From the NCBI GenBank assembly GCA_035444285.1, contig DAOMOK010000003.1, forward strand, positions 372,001 to 436,000: a DNA stretch of 64,000 nt, read 5' to 3'. The notes under the pieces are model-generated. The model saw nothing but the letters and a program-made list of their open reading frames with translations. It did no database searches and had not been told where the DNA came from. Made by a program: the position numbers and the translations under genes. Origin of the DNA: CAADGU01 sp035444285 (GTDB taxonomy: Bacteria; Chloroflexota; Anaerolineae; Promineifilales; Promineifilaceae). Positions 7,919 through 17,002 of the stretch are shown one piece after another (positions within the stretch are counted from its first letter, which is position 1; every line of letters begins with the position of its first letter).

Positions 7919-9148
7919 ATGACCACCTATCTTTCCGCCAAAGAAACTGCCGCTGAACTAGGCATTAGCCTGCCTACCTTGTACGCCTATGTCAGCCGGG
8001 GGCTAATTCGCTCGGAAGCGGGTGAAGGAACGAGCCGCGCCCGGCGTTACCGGCGCGAGGATGTGGAGGCGCTCAAAACGCGCAAGGAGCTGCGCCATCG
8101 GCCTGAACTGGCGGCGGAGACGGCCGTCAAGACGGCGTTACATTGGGGCGCGCCCGTGTTAGAATCGGCTATCACGCTCATTGACAACGGCCGTCTCACC
8201 TATCGCGGGTACGACGCCCTCACCCTGCCGGATGCGCACACCTTCGCCGATGTCGCCAACCTGATCTGGCGACAAGAGTTAACTACCGGCGCGCAATTTT
8301 CGGCCGACATCGGCCCGCAGTGGGCGCCCATCGCCCCACTCTGGACGCACATTCGCCAACTGGCGCTGATGGAGCGGCTGCAAACGGTGCTGCCGCTGGC
8401 CATGGCCCATGATCTGGCGGCGTATGATTGGCAGCCAACGGCCGTCTCCCAGACCGGCCAACGCATCCTGCTGCTGCTGGCTACGGCCGTGACCGGCCAA
8501 CCTGTGACCGGCTCCATTGCCGCTGCCTTGCAACAGGCATGGACAACGAACACAGTAGTTACGCCGCTGCTGGAATCAGCCCTCATTTACTGCGCCGACC
8601 ACGAATTGAACGTCTCTGCGTTTGCGGCGCGGGTAGTGGCGTCGGCGCGAGCAACGCCATATGCAGTGGTGATGGCCGGGCTGGCGGCGCTGCAAGGCAC
8701 GCTGCACGGTGGGGCCACAGAGCGGGTGGATGCCTTTTTCCGCGAAGTGGGCACGCCGGAAAATGCGCGGGCAGCCATTACCGCCCGGCTGCGGCGCGGC
8801 GAAACCATCCCCGGCTTTGGACATCCGCTTTACCCGGAGGGAGATCCGCGTGGGCGGGCGCTGCTGGCAAAAATTGCGGCCGTTTACCCGACGGCTCCCG
8901 GCTGGCAGTTGGCACAGCAGCTAATGGTAGAAATGGAGACGGCCGTGGGCCGTTATCCCACGATTGATTTTGCCCTGGTGTCGCTGTCCTGGGTTGCCGG
9001 ATTGCCACCAGGCGCGCCATTGGCGCTGTTTGCCCTCGGTCGCACCGTCGGCTGGCTCGGCCACGCCCTGGAGCAAATGGAACAAGACCAGATGATCCGG
9101 CCCCGCGCCCGGTATGTGGGGCCGTTATCCGTAATCGGTAATCCATAA
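7919..9148 (+). CDS. Citrate synthase-family protein with N-terminal helix-turn-helix
   Basis: The first 55 residues form a MerR/excisionase-like helix-turn-helix (YLSAKETAAELGISLPTLYAYVSRGLI). A citrate synthase fold follows with LHGGA, GFGHPLYPEGDPRG and TIDFALVSLSW, so the two histidines and the aspartate are all present. This HTH-citrate synthase fusion is a known family in several phyla; whether it acts as enzyme, regulator or both is not established. Start choice is uncertain (ATG 7919 or TTG 7916), and the repeat leaves no clear ribosome binding site. The C-terminus (SVIGNP) runs into another repeat. With the citrate synthase at 4757 the locus has two related proteins that could interact. 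Confidence 0.87.
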   Translation: MTTYLSAKETAAELGISLPTLYAYVSRGLIRSEAGEGTSRARRYRREDVEALKTRKELRHRPELAAETAVKTALHWGAPVLESAITLIDNGRLTYRGYDALTLPDAHTFADVANLIWRQELTTGAQFSADIGPQWAPIAPLWTHIRQLALMERLQTVLPLAMAHDLAAYDWQPTAVSQTGQRILLLLATAVTGQPVTGSIAAALQQAWTTNTVVTPLLESALIYCADHELNVSAFAARVVASARATPYAVVMAGLAALQGTLHGGATERVDAFFREVGTPENARAAITARLRRGETIPGFGHPLYPEGDPRGRALLAKIAAVYPTAPGWQLAQQLMVEMETAVGRYPTIDFALVSLSWVAGLPPGAPLALFALGRTVGWLGHALEQMEQDQMIRPRARYVGPLSVIGNP

Positions 9149-9190
9149 TCGGTTGACGGATTACGGGGCACGGATTACGCATCACGAGGA
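9131..9190. repeat. Heptamer-type intergenic repeat
   Basis: Units GTAATCG, GTAATCC, GGATTACG and GGGGCACG across the citrate synthase stop codon up to the epimerase ribosome binding site. Confidence 0.75.
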
Positions 9191-9192
9191 AT

Positions 9193-10176
9193 ATGACCAA
9201 AGTATTGATCACCGGCATCACCGGCTTTGTGGGTAGCGCGTTGGCGCGGGCATTAGCGGCAGAAGGCGTGGAACTGTTTGGGCTGGTACGGCCGTCAGCC
9301 GACCGCTCCCGCCTGGATGGATTGGATATTACCTGGTTGGAGGGGGATGTCACCGTCCGTGAATCGTTGGCAGGTATGTTTGATTGGGTAGATTGGGTCA
9401 TTCACGCCGCCGGCATGTTGGGGCGAGCCGGTATGCCCGAATCGGCCTATCACCAACTGCATGTAAATGGCACGAGCAACGTACTGGGTGAGATTGAAAA
9501 GCTGGATAACCCACCGCAGGTGTTGTACGTCAGCAGCCCTGGCGTTTTAGGTCCTATCTCTGGTCAACCCGCCGATGAAACCGCCCCACACGCCCCCTCC
9601 AATGCCTACGAACGCAGTAAGGCAGCGGCAGAAATGGTAGCCCAGATTTATGCCCGGCAAGGGACGCCAGTTGTCATTACCCGGCCAGAATTCATCTACG
9701 GGCCAGGAGATTTACACGTGTTGGGTTTGTTTCAGGCGATACAAAACGGCCGTTTCTTCACCATTGATCACGGCCGTGCCACCTGCCACCCCACCTACAT
9801 TGACGATGCTGTAGACGGGATGCTGCGCTGCCTGAAACAGGGTCAGCGCGGCCAGGTTTACCACATTGCCGGGCCAGAAGCGGTGACGTTTCGGACGTTG
9901 GCGGATACGATAGCAACGGCCGTTGGCGCTACCCCACCCACGCGCAACTTGCCCCGCTGGCTGGCGATGGCCGGGGCGACGGCGCTGGAAATCGGTGGCG
10001 CTCTGGTGAAAATCACGCCGCCTCTGAGCCGGGACGGGGTCGCCTTTTTCAGCGACGACCGCCGATTTAGCTGGCAAAAAGCACACCACGAATTGGGTTA
10101 TATCCCTCGCTTTGACCTGGCAACCGGCGTAGCGCAGACAGTGGCCTGGTATCGGAAGCGGGGGCTATTGGAATAG
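9193..10176 (+). CDS. NAD-dependent epimerase/dehydratase (extended SDR)
   Basis: Extended short-chain dehydrogenase acting on a nucleotide sugar, sterol-like or related alcohol. The N-terminal TGITGFVGSALARALA is the NAD(P)-binding glycine motif. The active-site YERSKAAAEMVA (YxxxK) lies near residue 140, with VSSPGVLGP before it. Length, 327 residues, is standard. GAGGA lies just upstream of the ATG. It is 12 bp from the next gene, so the two are probably co-transcribed. Substrate is unknown; the surrounding glycan genes favour sugar metabolism. Confidence 0.85.
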   Translation: MTKVLITGITGFVGSALARALAAEGVELFGLVRPSADRSRLDGLDITWLEGDVTVRESLAGMFDWVDWVIHAAGMLGRAGMPESAYHQLHVNGTSNVLGEIEKLDNPPQVLYVSSPGVLGPISGQPADETAPHAPSNAYERSKAAAEMVAQIYARQGTPVVITRPEFIYGPGDLHVLGLFQAIQNGRFFTIDHGRATCHPTYIDDAVDGMLRCLKQGQRGQVYHIAGPEAVTFRTLADTIATAVGATPPTRNLPRWLAMAGATALEIGGALVKITPPLSRDGVAFFSDDRRFSWQKAHHELGYIPRFDLATGVAQTVAWYRKRGLLE

Positions 10177-10188
10177 GCATCTACTGGC

Positions 10189-11010
10189 ATGACAGATACA
10201 TTAACCAAAACATCCATCAAATCTCTCTACACCCTGGCGCTGGCGGAAGGTGAAGGCGTGGGCACGGCCTATGAATACTTTGCCAAGCGGCTGGTATTAC
10301 GGCCGTGGCTGCCCACCCTGTCCCCCATCAAACGGCTGCTGATCGCCGGGCTGCCGGAAAAGTATGGTTCCAGCCTGGATTATCTGCTGCTGGCGCAGGA
10401 GTTGGGGGCTACGGCCGTCATCGCCGATGACCGCCCCACCTTTTTACAAAAGTTTCAGGAGTCCCTGCACAAGGCGCAGCAAATGGGGTGGCTGACGGCC
10501 GTGCAGCCCGAACTGCTGCGGGTGCAAAACATGGCAGAAATGGCCGAAGTAAGCGGCCCATTTGACCTGGCAATTTCCAACGAGGTGTTACAGCGCCTAT
10601 CGGCTACCGACCGCCCGGTGTATGGGCAAAGACAGGTGGAATTGGCGACGGCCGTAGCCAACTTCTGCCCTAACGCCGCCAACCCCGACCACGCCGCCCA
10701 CAGCGGCCTGACCACCCTCCACCTCCCCGACCTGCTCACCCTCTTCACCCCCTCCACCCCCTCACCCCCTCACCCCCTCACCCCTTCACCCCTTCACCTT
10801 GTCACCCATTCAGGTTTCATAGACATGCCCCCCTTTCCCACCGGCGTCAGCCGCAGCGAAGAACAGCGGGCGCAGGCCGAAAGCGGCGCGTTTGAGGCGC
10901 TGGCGATGTGGGGGTTGGGCTATTTTGCGCGGCTGGAACGGTGGTTGCCTACGGCCGTGCGCCGCCAGAAATCGCACATCATTTACGCCCTGATAAGCAG
11001 TAATCGGTAA
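10189..11010 (+). CDS. Methyltransferase-like protein with low-complexity insert
   Basis: Weak resemblance to Rossmann-fold SAM-dependent methyltransferases (KRLLIAGLPEKYGSSLDYLLLAQELGATAVIADD followed by FDLAISNEVLQRL); a consensus glycine-rich motif is not intact, so activity is uncertain. Residues about 185-205 are a Pro/Thr/Ser/His stretch encoded by tandem CACCCCCT units at 10739-10806, which look like a repeat insertion into the coding frame. The last residues (SSNR) are encoded by the heptamer repeat that also provides the stop. It is probably co-transcribed with the upstream epimerase. Confidence 0.55.
   Translation: MTDTLTKTSIKSLYTLALAEGEGVGTAYEYFAKRLVLRPWLPTLSPIKRLLIAGLPEKYGSSLDYLLLAQELGATAVIADDRPTFLQKFQESLHKAQQMGWLTAVQPELLRVQNMAEMAEVSGPFDLAISNEVLQRLSATDRPVYGQRQVELATAVANFCPNAANPDHAAHSGLTTLHLPDLLTLFTPSTPSPPHPLTPSPLHLVTHSGFIDMPPFPTGVSRSEEQRAQAESGAFEALAMWGLGYFARLERWLPTAVRRQKSHIIYALISSNR
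10739..10806. repeat. In-frame tandem repeat inside the methyltransferase-like gene
   Basis: Successive CACCCCCT/CACCCCTT octamers. They keep the frame open and add a Pro-rich loop. Confidence 0.75.
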
Positions 11011-11062
11011 ACGGTAAACGGGTCACTGATTACTGATAACCGATTACCGTTTACCGATTACC
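10997..11062. repeat. Heptamer repeat arranged as a large inverted repeat
   Basis: GTAATCGGTAAACGG-type units on the left and their complements on the right, giving a strong cruciform-like hairpin between the methyltransferase-like gene and gmd. Confidence 0.8.
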
Positions 11063-11074
11063 TTTCACCTACGT

Positions 11075-11080
11075 TATAAT
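11075..11080 (+). promoter_or_regulatory. -10 box upstream of gmd
   Basis: Perfect TATAAT, 36 bases before the gmd start and directly after the heptamer repeat. No convincing -35 box. Confidence 0.45.
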
Positions 11081-11115
11081 CCCTTCATAAACCATTTACA
11101 AAGAAGGAAATCAAT

Positions 11116-12090
11116 ATGCCAACTGCTTTAATAACCGGCATTACCGGGCAAGATGGCTCTTATCTGGCCGAGTTTTTGCTGAAAAAAGGATACAACGTGG
11201 TGGGCATGGTACGGCGTACCAGCACCATCAACTTTCATCGCCTGGAACATATTCAGGACAAAATCACCCTCGTTCCCGGCGACCTGGGCGACCAGGTTTC
11301 TCTCATTCATATCCTGGAAGAACATAAACCAGAAGAGGTATACAACCTGGCGGCTCAATCTTTTGTGCAAACGTCGTGGAACCAGCCCGTTTTTACGGGC
11401 GATGTCACCGCCCTGGGCGTGACGCGCATGTTGGACGCCATTCGTTTTGTGAACCCCCAAATCCGTTTTTACCAGGCCAGTTCCAGCGAAATGTTTGGCA
11501 AAGTGGTGGAGACGCCACAACGCGAGACGACGCCCTTTTACCCGCGCAGCCCGTATGGGGTGGCCAAAGTGTACGGTCACTGGATCACGGTCAATTACCG
11601 CGAAAGTTATGATATGCACGCTTCGTCCGGCATTTTATTCAACCATGAATCCCCGCGACGCGGGCTGGAATTTGTGACGCGCAAGATTACCTACCATGTG
11701 GCCCAAATCAAGCTGGGGTTGGCGCATGAGCTGCGGCTGGGCAATCTGGATGCGCGGCGGGATTGGGGCTTTGCCGGAGATTATGTGCAGGCGATGTGGC
11801 TGATGTTGCAGCAGGATACGCCGGATGATTACGTGGTGGCGACCGGCGAAACGCACTCGGTAGAAGAGTTCCTCAATCTGGCGTTTGGCAGTGTTGACCT
11901 GGACTGGCACGACTATGTGGTGCAGGACCCGCGCTTTATGCGGCCGGCCGAGGTAGACCTGCTGGTGGGCGACCCGACCAAAGCGGGGCAGAAGTTAGGC
12001 TGGGAACCGGCCGTCTCTTTCCCCCAACTGGTAAAAATGATGGTGGAAGCAGATCTGGCGCTGCTGGAAGCGGGGCGGACGGGTATGTAG
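11116..12090 (+). CDS. gmd: GDP-mannose 4,6-dehydratase
   Basis: Converts GDP-mannose to GDP-4-keto-6-deoxymannose, the precursor of GDP-fucose, GDP-rhamnose or GDP-perosamine. Motifs are the NADP loop ITGITGQDGSYLAEFLL, the typical RRTSTINFHRLEHI, the catalytic Ser/Thr region QASSSEMFG, YxxxK in SPYGVAKVYGHW, and the substrate segment FNHESPRRG. The length of 324 residues is at the lower end of the family. AAGGAA precedes the ATG. No reductase or epimerase partner for fucose lies next to it. It is followed by a phosphohexomutase, a logical upstream supplier of mannose-1-phosphate. Confidence 0.93.
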   Translation: MPTALITGITGQDGSYLAEFLLKKGYNVVGMVRRTSTINFHRLEHIQDKITLVPGDLGDQVSLIHILEEHKPEEVYNLAAQSFVQTSWNQPVFTGDVTALGVTRMLDAIRFVNPQIRFYQASSSEMFGKVVETPQRETTPFYPRSPYGVAKVYGHWITVNYRESYDMHASSGILFNHESPRRGLEFVTRKITYHVAQIKLGLAHELRLGNLDARRDWGFAGDYVQAMWLMLQQDTPDDYVVATGETHSVEEFLNLAFGSVDLDWHDYVVQDPRFMRPAEVDLLVGDPTKAGQKLGWEPAVSFPQLVKMMVEADLALLEAGRTGM

Positions 12091-12092
12091 TT

Positions 12093-12167
12093 CGTCATCC
12101 GTAAGCGGTTATCCATAATCGGTTCACGGATTACGGATTACGGATTACGGGTTACGGGTTACGAACA
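12093..12167. repeat. Heptamer-type intergenic repeat
   Basis: Run of GGATTAC/GGGTTAC units between gmd and the phosphohexomutase gene. Confidence 0.8.
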
Positions 12168-12178
12168 AGGATTTCAAC

Positions 12179-13597
12179 ATGAGCGACATCAAATTTGGTA
12201 CGGATGGCTGGCGGGGGCGGATTGCGGAAGATTATACGTTTGACAATGTGCGCCGCTGTGCGCAAGGTTTTGCGAACTTTGTTCACCAACAAGGGTTGGC
12301 GGAAAAGGGCATTGTGATTGGGTATGACAAACGCTTTCAGGCGGAATTTTTTGCGGCAGCGACGGCCGAAGTGCTGTCAGCCAACGATATTCACGTCTGG
12401 CTGACAGACGGAGCCACGCCCACACCCACCATTTCTTATGCGGTGGTGGATAAACAGGCAGGCGGGGCGATTAACATTACCGCCAGCCACAACCCCCCCT
12501 GGGACTGCGGTTTTAAGGTGCGTGACCCACTGGGCGGGGCCATTCCGCCAGAGGATTTGAAACGGATTGAAGCCGCTATTCCCGACCTGAGCGCCGTAAA
12601 ACGGATGAAACTGGACGATGCGCTGAGCGACGGCCGTGTCCGCATTTTCGACCCCGCCCCCGCCTACATCGCCCAACTACACCGGTTGATGGATATTGAC
12701 GCCATCAAAAACGCCGGTTTTAATGTGTTGGTGGACTGCATGTGGGGCAATGGCGCGGGCTGGTTTCCGCGGCTGCTGGCCGACGGCCGTACCCGCCTCA
12801 CCGAAGTCCACAACGAACGCAACCCCATCTACCCCCACATGACCCGCCCCGAACCGATTCCGCCCAATGTGGATCACGGCCTGAGCATGGCCGGGCCGCT
12901 GGGCGCGGATGTGGTCATCATCAACGACGGCGACGCCGACCGGGTGGGATTTGGTGACGAGAATGGGCAGTTTATGGATCAACTGCGCGTCTATGGGCTG
13001 ATGGGCTATTACCTGCTGGAGGTGCGCGGCGAACGGGGGCCGATTGTTAAAACAATTTCCACCACCAAGATGCTAAACAAACTGGGCCAGATTTACGGCG
13101 TGCCGGTGCATGAAACCGGCGTGGGTTTCAAATATATTGCGCCGAAAATGGTGGAAGTGGATGGCCTGATTGGCGGCGAGGAGAGCGGCGGCTACGCCTT
13201 TCGCGGCCATGTACCGGAGCGGGATGGCATTTTGGCCGGGCTATGCATGCTGGACATGATGCGGCTAACGGGTAAGAAACCGTCGGAACTGCTGGCAGCG
13301 CTGTTTGAACTGGTCGGCCCCCATTATTACAACCGGGTGGACTCGACGTTTGACCAGGCGCAGCGAGCAGAAATCTGGCACAATGTGGACGCGGCACGGC
13401 CGTCTACCATTGGCGGCCTCAAAGTCACCGATATTGTTACCATTGACGGTCATCAGTTCATCATGGAAGATGGCGGCTGGCTGCTGGTGCGTTTTAGCGG
13501 CACCGAACCCATCATCCGCGTCTACTGCGAAACGACACACGAAGAGCGGGTGCAAGCCATCCTGGAGGATGGCCTGCGCCTGGCAGGTTTGTGGTAA
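12179..13597 (+). CDS. Phosphomannomutase/phosphoglucomutase family protein
   Basis: Interconverts hexose-1- and hexose-6-phosphates. The four-domain alpha-D-phosphohexomutase order is visible: FGTDGWRG at the N-terminus, the phosphoserine loop ITASHNPPWDCGFKV, the Mg-binding DGDADRVG, the sugar-binding GEESGGYAFRGHVPERDGI, and the phosphate-binding RFSGTEPIIRVY near the C-terminus. Length is 472 residues. It may provide mannose-1-phosphate for the neighbouring gmd pathway; glucose specificity cannot be excluded. Confidence 0.92.
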   Translation: MSDIKFGTDGWRGRIAEDYTFDNVRRCAQGFANFVHQQGLAEKGIVIGYDKRFQAEFFAAATAEVLSANDIHVWLTDGATPTPTISYAVVDKQAGGAINITASHNPPWDCGFKVRDPLGGAIPPEDLKRIEAAIPDLSAVKRMKLDDALSDGRVRIFDPAPAYIAQLHRLMDIDAIKNAGFNVLVDCMWGNGAGWFPRLLADGRTRLTEVHNERNPIYPHMTRPEPIPPNVDHGLSMAGPLGADVVIINDGDADRVGFGDENGQFMDQLRVYGLMGYYLLEVRGERGPIVKTISTTKMLNKLGQIYGVPVHETGVGFKYIAPKMVEVDGLIGGEESGGYAFRGHVPERDGILAGLCMLDMMRLTGKKPSELLAALFELVGPHYYNRVDSTFDQAQRAEIWHNVDAARPSTIGGLKVTDIVTIDGHQFIMEDGGWLLVRFSGTEPIIRVYCETTHEERVQAILEDGLRLAGLW

Positions 13598-13641
13598 CAC
13601 GGTTAAGCAAACCGCGTTACAGTTATCCAGGAGGTAAACGT

Positions 13642-14664
13642 ATGGACAGTCTGGAACAACCCACCCTATCGGCCACAAAAACAAATCGGCGACCATTACT
13701 CATTGGCTGCGGGCTAATCATGGCCTGCATTGTCGTTAGTTGCGGCGTCTTCACGGTGATGGTCAGCCGGGCTAACAGTCAGTATGACAAAGCAGTCGCA
13801 GCGCTGGCAGCCGGAGATTGTGTCACGGCCGTGCCTGCCCTACAAGCTCTGGCGGACAATCCCTTCGCCACTGAGGACGACATCAAAAAACCAGCCCTCA
13901 TACACATTGCCACCTGCACCCGGTTTGAGCAATTGGTCGCCAGCCAGAATGGCGGCGATGCAGCCGGGGCGCTTGTGGGTTATGAAGACCTGATGACGGA
14001 ACACAAGGACAGCCCCTTGTTCTCCACCATTGAAAACCAGGCCAAAACAGTGTTCACGGCTGCACCCACCCAGGTTGCCAACCTGACCACCTGCAACCGG
14101 TTGGACAGCTACCTCAAGCGCAGTTGGATTCCCGACCAGGACACCAATTTGCCGCTGTATTACCAGGCGTGTGGGCAGGCTTATACGGCTGCCGGCGAAT
14201 ACACCAGCGCGGTGAAGGTTTACCAACGTTTTGTCACGGCTTATCCCAATCATCCCGACTACACGATTGTGGAGGCTCAAATGGCGAAAGCAGCCGTGGC
14301 CGAAGCCCGAGCGGCAGGGGCGGGTGAAATTGCCCCACCAACGGCCATTGGCGATGGTGATGGTTCTGGTCCGGCAGTGGTCGTCATTCAAAATGACTCC
14401 CGCGAGGAACTCAGCCTGGTTTTCAGCGGGCCAGAAGCCCGGTTTGAAACGTTGGAACCATGCGCCGAGTGCCAGGATTATTTTGGCAGCGGCCCCGAAT
14501 TTTGCCCGGAACTGGGGCACATTGGCACGTACGAAGTGCCGCCCGGCACGTATGATGCTGTCGTCAAATCCATCAGCGACGAGGGCGTCACCCCGTTCAC
14601 TGGCACATGGGAATTGACCGCCGGGGAAGAGTATTACAGTTGTTTTTTTCTGATCACGGAGTGA
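13642..14664 (+). CDS. Membrane-anchored protein of unknown function with TPR-like region
   Basis: The start at 13642 is set by an AGGAGG seven bases upstream; the frame upstream to 13591 is not needed. Residues about 20-42 are one hydrophobic anchor (LLIGCGLIMACIVVSCGVF). The following 200 residues contain Ala-rich helical pairs resembling TPRs (YDKAVAALAAGDCVTAVPAL; GEYTSAVKVYQRFVTAYPNH) with regularly spaced cysteines. The C-terminal 90 residues look beta-rich (VVIQNDSREELSLVFSGPEA, with CAEC), like a small secreted sandwich domain. No family recognised. Confidence 0.7.
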   Translation: MDSLEQPTLSATKTNRRPLLIGCGLIMACIVVSCGVFTVMVSRANSQYDKAVAALAAGDCVTAVPALQALADNPFATEDDIKKPALIHIATCTRFEQLVASQNGGDAAGALVGYEDLMTEHKDSPLFSTIENQAKTVFTAAPTQVANLTTCNRLDSYLKRSWIPDQDTNLPLYYQACGQAYTAAGEYTSAVKVYQRFVTAYPNHPDYTIVEAQMAKAAVAEARAAGAGEIAPPTAIGDGDGSGPAVVVIQNDSREELSLVFSGPEARFETLEPCAECQDYFGSGPEFCPELGHIGTYEVPPGTYDAVVKSISDEGVTPFTGTWELTAGEEYYSCFFLITE

Positions 14665-14723
14665 TGCGTGATACGTGATTCGTGAAAGGTCACGGCTCAC
14701 GCATCACGCATCACACATCACGC
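14661..14723. repeat. Heptamer-type repeat, GTGATGC/GCATCAC family
   Basis: GTGATGC and GTGATAC units followed by their complements, forming an inverted repeat that ends at the TatD start codon. Confidence 0.8.
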
Positions 14724-15494
14724 ATGTTTGTAGATACCCATTGCCATCTGGACTTTTATCGCTTCGACGCCGACCGGGCCGCGGTGGTGGCGCGGGCAGT
14801 GGCGGCGGGCGTGGGGCGCATTGTGGTACCGGCGATCAGTATGGAGAATGTCACGGCCGTACTCGCCCTGGCCGAGCAATTTACCGAAGTATATGCAGCC
14901 GTGGGTATTCATCCTAACTCGACTGCGGGTTGGGATGATAGCTGGTTAGAGTCCATTCGTGATCTGGCGCAGCATGAGAAGGTGGTGGCAATTGGCGAGA
15001 TTGGGCTGGATTATTATTGGGACAAATCGCCCCAGGCGGTGCAGCATCATGCTTTTCGGCAGCAGCTACAACTGGCGGCGGAACTGGATTTGCCGGTGAT
15101 TGTGCATAACCGGGAGGCCAGCGCCGATGTGGTGCGCATGTTGCGCCAAACACCGGGCAAGGGAGTGCTGCACTCGTTTGCGGCTGATGGGGACACGGCC
15201 GTGCAAGTTCTGGACATGGGTTACTATCTCGGTTTCACCGGGCCGGTGACGTACAAGAAGGCGGCTGAACTGCGCCAGATTGCCGCACAGACGCCGCTAG
15301 ATCGGATTGTGGTGGAAACGGATGCGCCGTTTTTAGCGCCTGAGGTGAATCACAAACGGCCGTCACGCAATGAACCGGCGTTTGTCACCCATGTAGCCGA
15401 ACGGATTGCGCGGGAACGAGAGATGGACACGGCCGTGTTTGCCCATCACACTACCCAAAATGCTGCACGATTGTTTCCAAAACTGAAATTTTGA
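14724..15494 (+). CDS. tatD: TatD family metal-dependent hydrolase (DNase)
   Basis: TIM-barrel metal-dependent hydrolase, related to 3'-5' DNases. Metal ligands appear in DTHCHLDFYRF, GEIGLDYYWD, PVIVHNREAS, LHSFAAD and VETDAPFLAPE. Length is 257 residues. The start at 14724 is the first codon outside the repeat; no good Shine-Dalgarno can be seen. The stop is next to another repeat. Confidence 0.92.
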   Translation: MFVDTHCHLDFYRFDADRAAVVARAVAAGVGRIVVPAISMENVTAVLALAEQFTEVYAAVGIHPNSTAGWDDSWLESIRDLAQHEKVVAIGEIGLDYYWDKSPQAVQHHAFRQQLQLAAELDLPVIVHNREASADVVRMLRQTPGKGVLHSFAADGDTAVQVLDMGYYLGFTGPVTYKKAAELRQIAAQTPLDRIVVETDAPFLAPEVNHKRPSRNEPAFVTHVAERIAREREMDTAVFAHHTTQNAARLFPKLKF

Positions 15495-15560
15495 TCCGCG
15501 AAGGGCGCGAAGGAGCGCGAAGTTTTTCTCTGCGCCTCCACATCTCTGCGTTAAAACAAG
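15493..15560. repeat. CGCGAAG-type dispersed repeat
   Basis: GCGAAGGGCGCGAAGGAGCG followed by a partly complementary CTCTGCGCCTCC stretch. A related AACGCAGAGGCGCGGAGGCG element lies at 44179-44206, upstream of ileS. Confidence 0.65.
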
Positions 15561-15574
15561 CAAGAGGAATTCTA

Positions 15575-16519
15575 TTGTCACCAGGAAACTGCCAGTTGTC
15601 CATTGTGATTGTGAGTTGGAATGTGCGCGAGTTGTTGCGCGATTGTTTACGTTCCATTACCCAAACACAGGGCGATCTGGCCTTAGAAACCATTGTGGTG
15701 GACAGCGCCTCCAGTGACGGTAGCCCGGAAATGGTGGCTGCCGAGTTCCCTCAGGTAAAGCTGATTGCCGCTACCGAAAATGTCGGCTTTCCCCGCGGGA
15801 ACAATATGGGGATTGCCAAAGCGCACGGCCGTTATATACTACTGCTTAATCCAGACACCGTCCTCCATGAAAACGCCCTGGCGCACATGGTAACGTATCT
15901 GGAAAATCATCGGGATGTAGGCGTCGTGGGGGCACAATTACTGAATGAAGATGGCTCGGTACAATCTTCCCGCCGCCGCTTTCCTACCTTGACAACCGCA
16001 TTTTTTGAAAGCACCTGGCTGCAAGCCCGCGCGCCGCAGCGAATTTTGAATCGGTATTACGCGCTGGATTTGCCCGATGACCAGGTAGCCGATGTGGATT
16101 GGGTGATGGGCGCCTGTTTGATGACCCGGCAGGAGATTGCCCAAAGCATTGGCGGCCTGGATGAAGGGTACTTCATGTACTCGGAAGAGCTAGATTGGTG
16201 CCGCCGTATCAAGATGGCCGGTTGGCGTGTGGTTTATTTACCAACGGCGCAGGTGACACATTACCAGGGCAAAAGCAGCGAACAGGTAGTGGCGCAACGT
16301 CATATTTATTTTAATCGGGCCAAGTTACGCTACTTTCGCAAATATCACGGCCGTATCCCCACCCTCCTCCTGCGCCTGTTTCTATTGCTGAACTACCTGG
16401 TGCAACTATTATTGGAGGCAGGCAAAGGGGTGGTAGGGCACAAACGGCCGTTACGCTGGCAGCGTGTACAGGCATATTGGTTAGTGCTACGGTCTGGCCT
16501 GCGCCCGGCCGGATATTGA
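15575..16519 (+). CDS. Family 2 glycosyltransferase, rhamnosyltransferase-like
   Basis: GT-A fold transferase that would add a sugar to a surface glycan from a nucleotide sugar. Motifs are LSIVIVSWNVRELL at the N-terminus, the nucleotide-binding LLLNPDTVLHENAL, and the acceptor-site DEGYFMYSEELDWCRRIKMAGW. I choose the TTG at 15575, which has GAGGAA six bases upstream; the open frame before it is repeat. The C-terminus has an amphipathic/hydrophobic segment (LLLRLFLLLNYLVQLLL) suitable for membrane attachment. It fits with the gmd/phosphohexomutase genes upstream and the GT4 downstream. Confidence 0.88.
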   Translation: MSPGNCQLSIVIVSWNVRELLRDCLRSITQTQGDLALETIVVDSASSDGSPEMVAAEFPQVKLIAATENVGFPRGNNMGIAKAHGRYILLLNPDTVLHENALAHMVTYLENHRDVGVVGAQLLNEDGSVQSSRRRFPTLTTAFFESTWLQARAPQRILNRYYALDLPDDQVADVDWVMGACLMTRQEIAQSIGGLDEGYFMYSEELDWCRRIKMAGWRVVYLPTAQVTHYQGKSSEQVVAQRHIYFNRAKLRYFRKYHGRIPTLLLRLFLLLNYLVQLLLEAGKGVVGHKRPLRWQRVQAYWLVLRSGLRPAGY

Positions 16520-16573
16520 GTCAGGGGTGGCGCGGTTGGAAACCGGCCACAACAACCATAGTAAGGTGAAACC

Positions 16574-16924
16574 ATGAAAACCCACAAAGTCACCATTGAA
16601 TTATCGGACACTGATTATAACCTGCTGAAAGAGATGGCCGATGCTTCCAAATGGCCGATGCAAGAAGTCATCATGCAGTGTATTCAGGCCGGTATGCCGC
16701 CATCACTGGGCAAAGTGCCGGAAGCATTCCACGCCGACCTCATTGTCCTCAACAGCATGAGCGACAAAGAATTGATGCAGGTAGCCGACGGCCGTTCACC
16801 GGCGCCCGTTAACCAGACCGAACTGCACCGCAAAGCTGACTTTGACTCTTTACGGCGCACCTATGCCCTCTCCCTGCTCAAATGGCGCGGCCATCCCATC
16901 ATTGCCGAAGATGTATTGTTGTAG
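16574..16924 (+). CDS. Small ribbon-helix-helix-like protein
   Basis: 116 residues. The N-terminal KTHKVTIELSDTDYNLLKEMADASKWPMQEVI has the strand-helix-helix pattern of ribbon-helix-helix antitoxins and regulators. The rest is helical with no known motif (SMSDKELMQVADGR). No toxin gene lies next to it. AAGGTGAAACC precedes the ATG as a ribosome binding site. Function unknown. Confidence 0.65.
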   Translation: MKTHKVTIELSDTDYNLLKEMADASKWPMQEVIMQCIQAGMPPSLGKVPEAFHADLIVLNSMSDKELMQVADGRSPAPVNQTELHRKADFDSLRRTYALSLLKWRGHPIIAEDVLL

Positions 16925-16933
16925 GCGTAGGGG

Positions 16934-16991
16934 CGAGGCAGGCGGGTGTTACCATGTCTTGCCAGACCAGTTTGCTCCCGCCTGCCTCGTC
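16934..16991. repeat. Imperfect hairpin upstream of GT4
   Basis: GGCGAGGCAGGCGGG and its complement CCCGCCTGCCTCGTC around a 25-base loop. It may end transcription from the small gene upstream, but there is no T tract. Confidence 0.65.
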
Positions 16992-17002
16992 CGTACCGTT
17001 GT

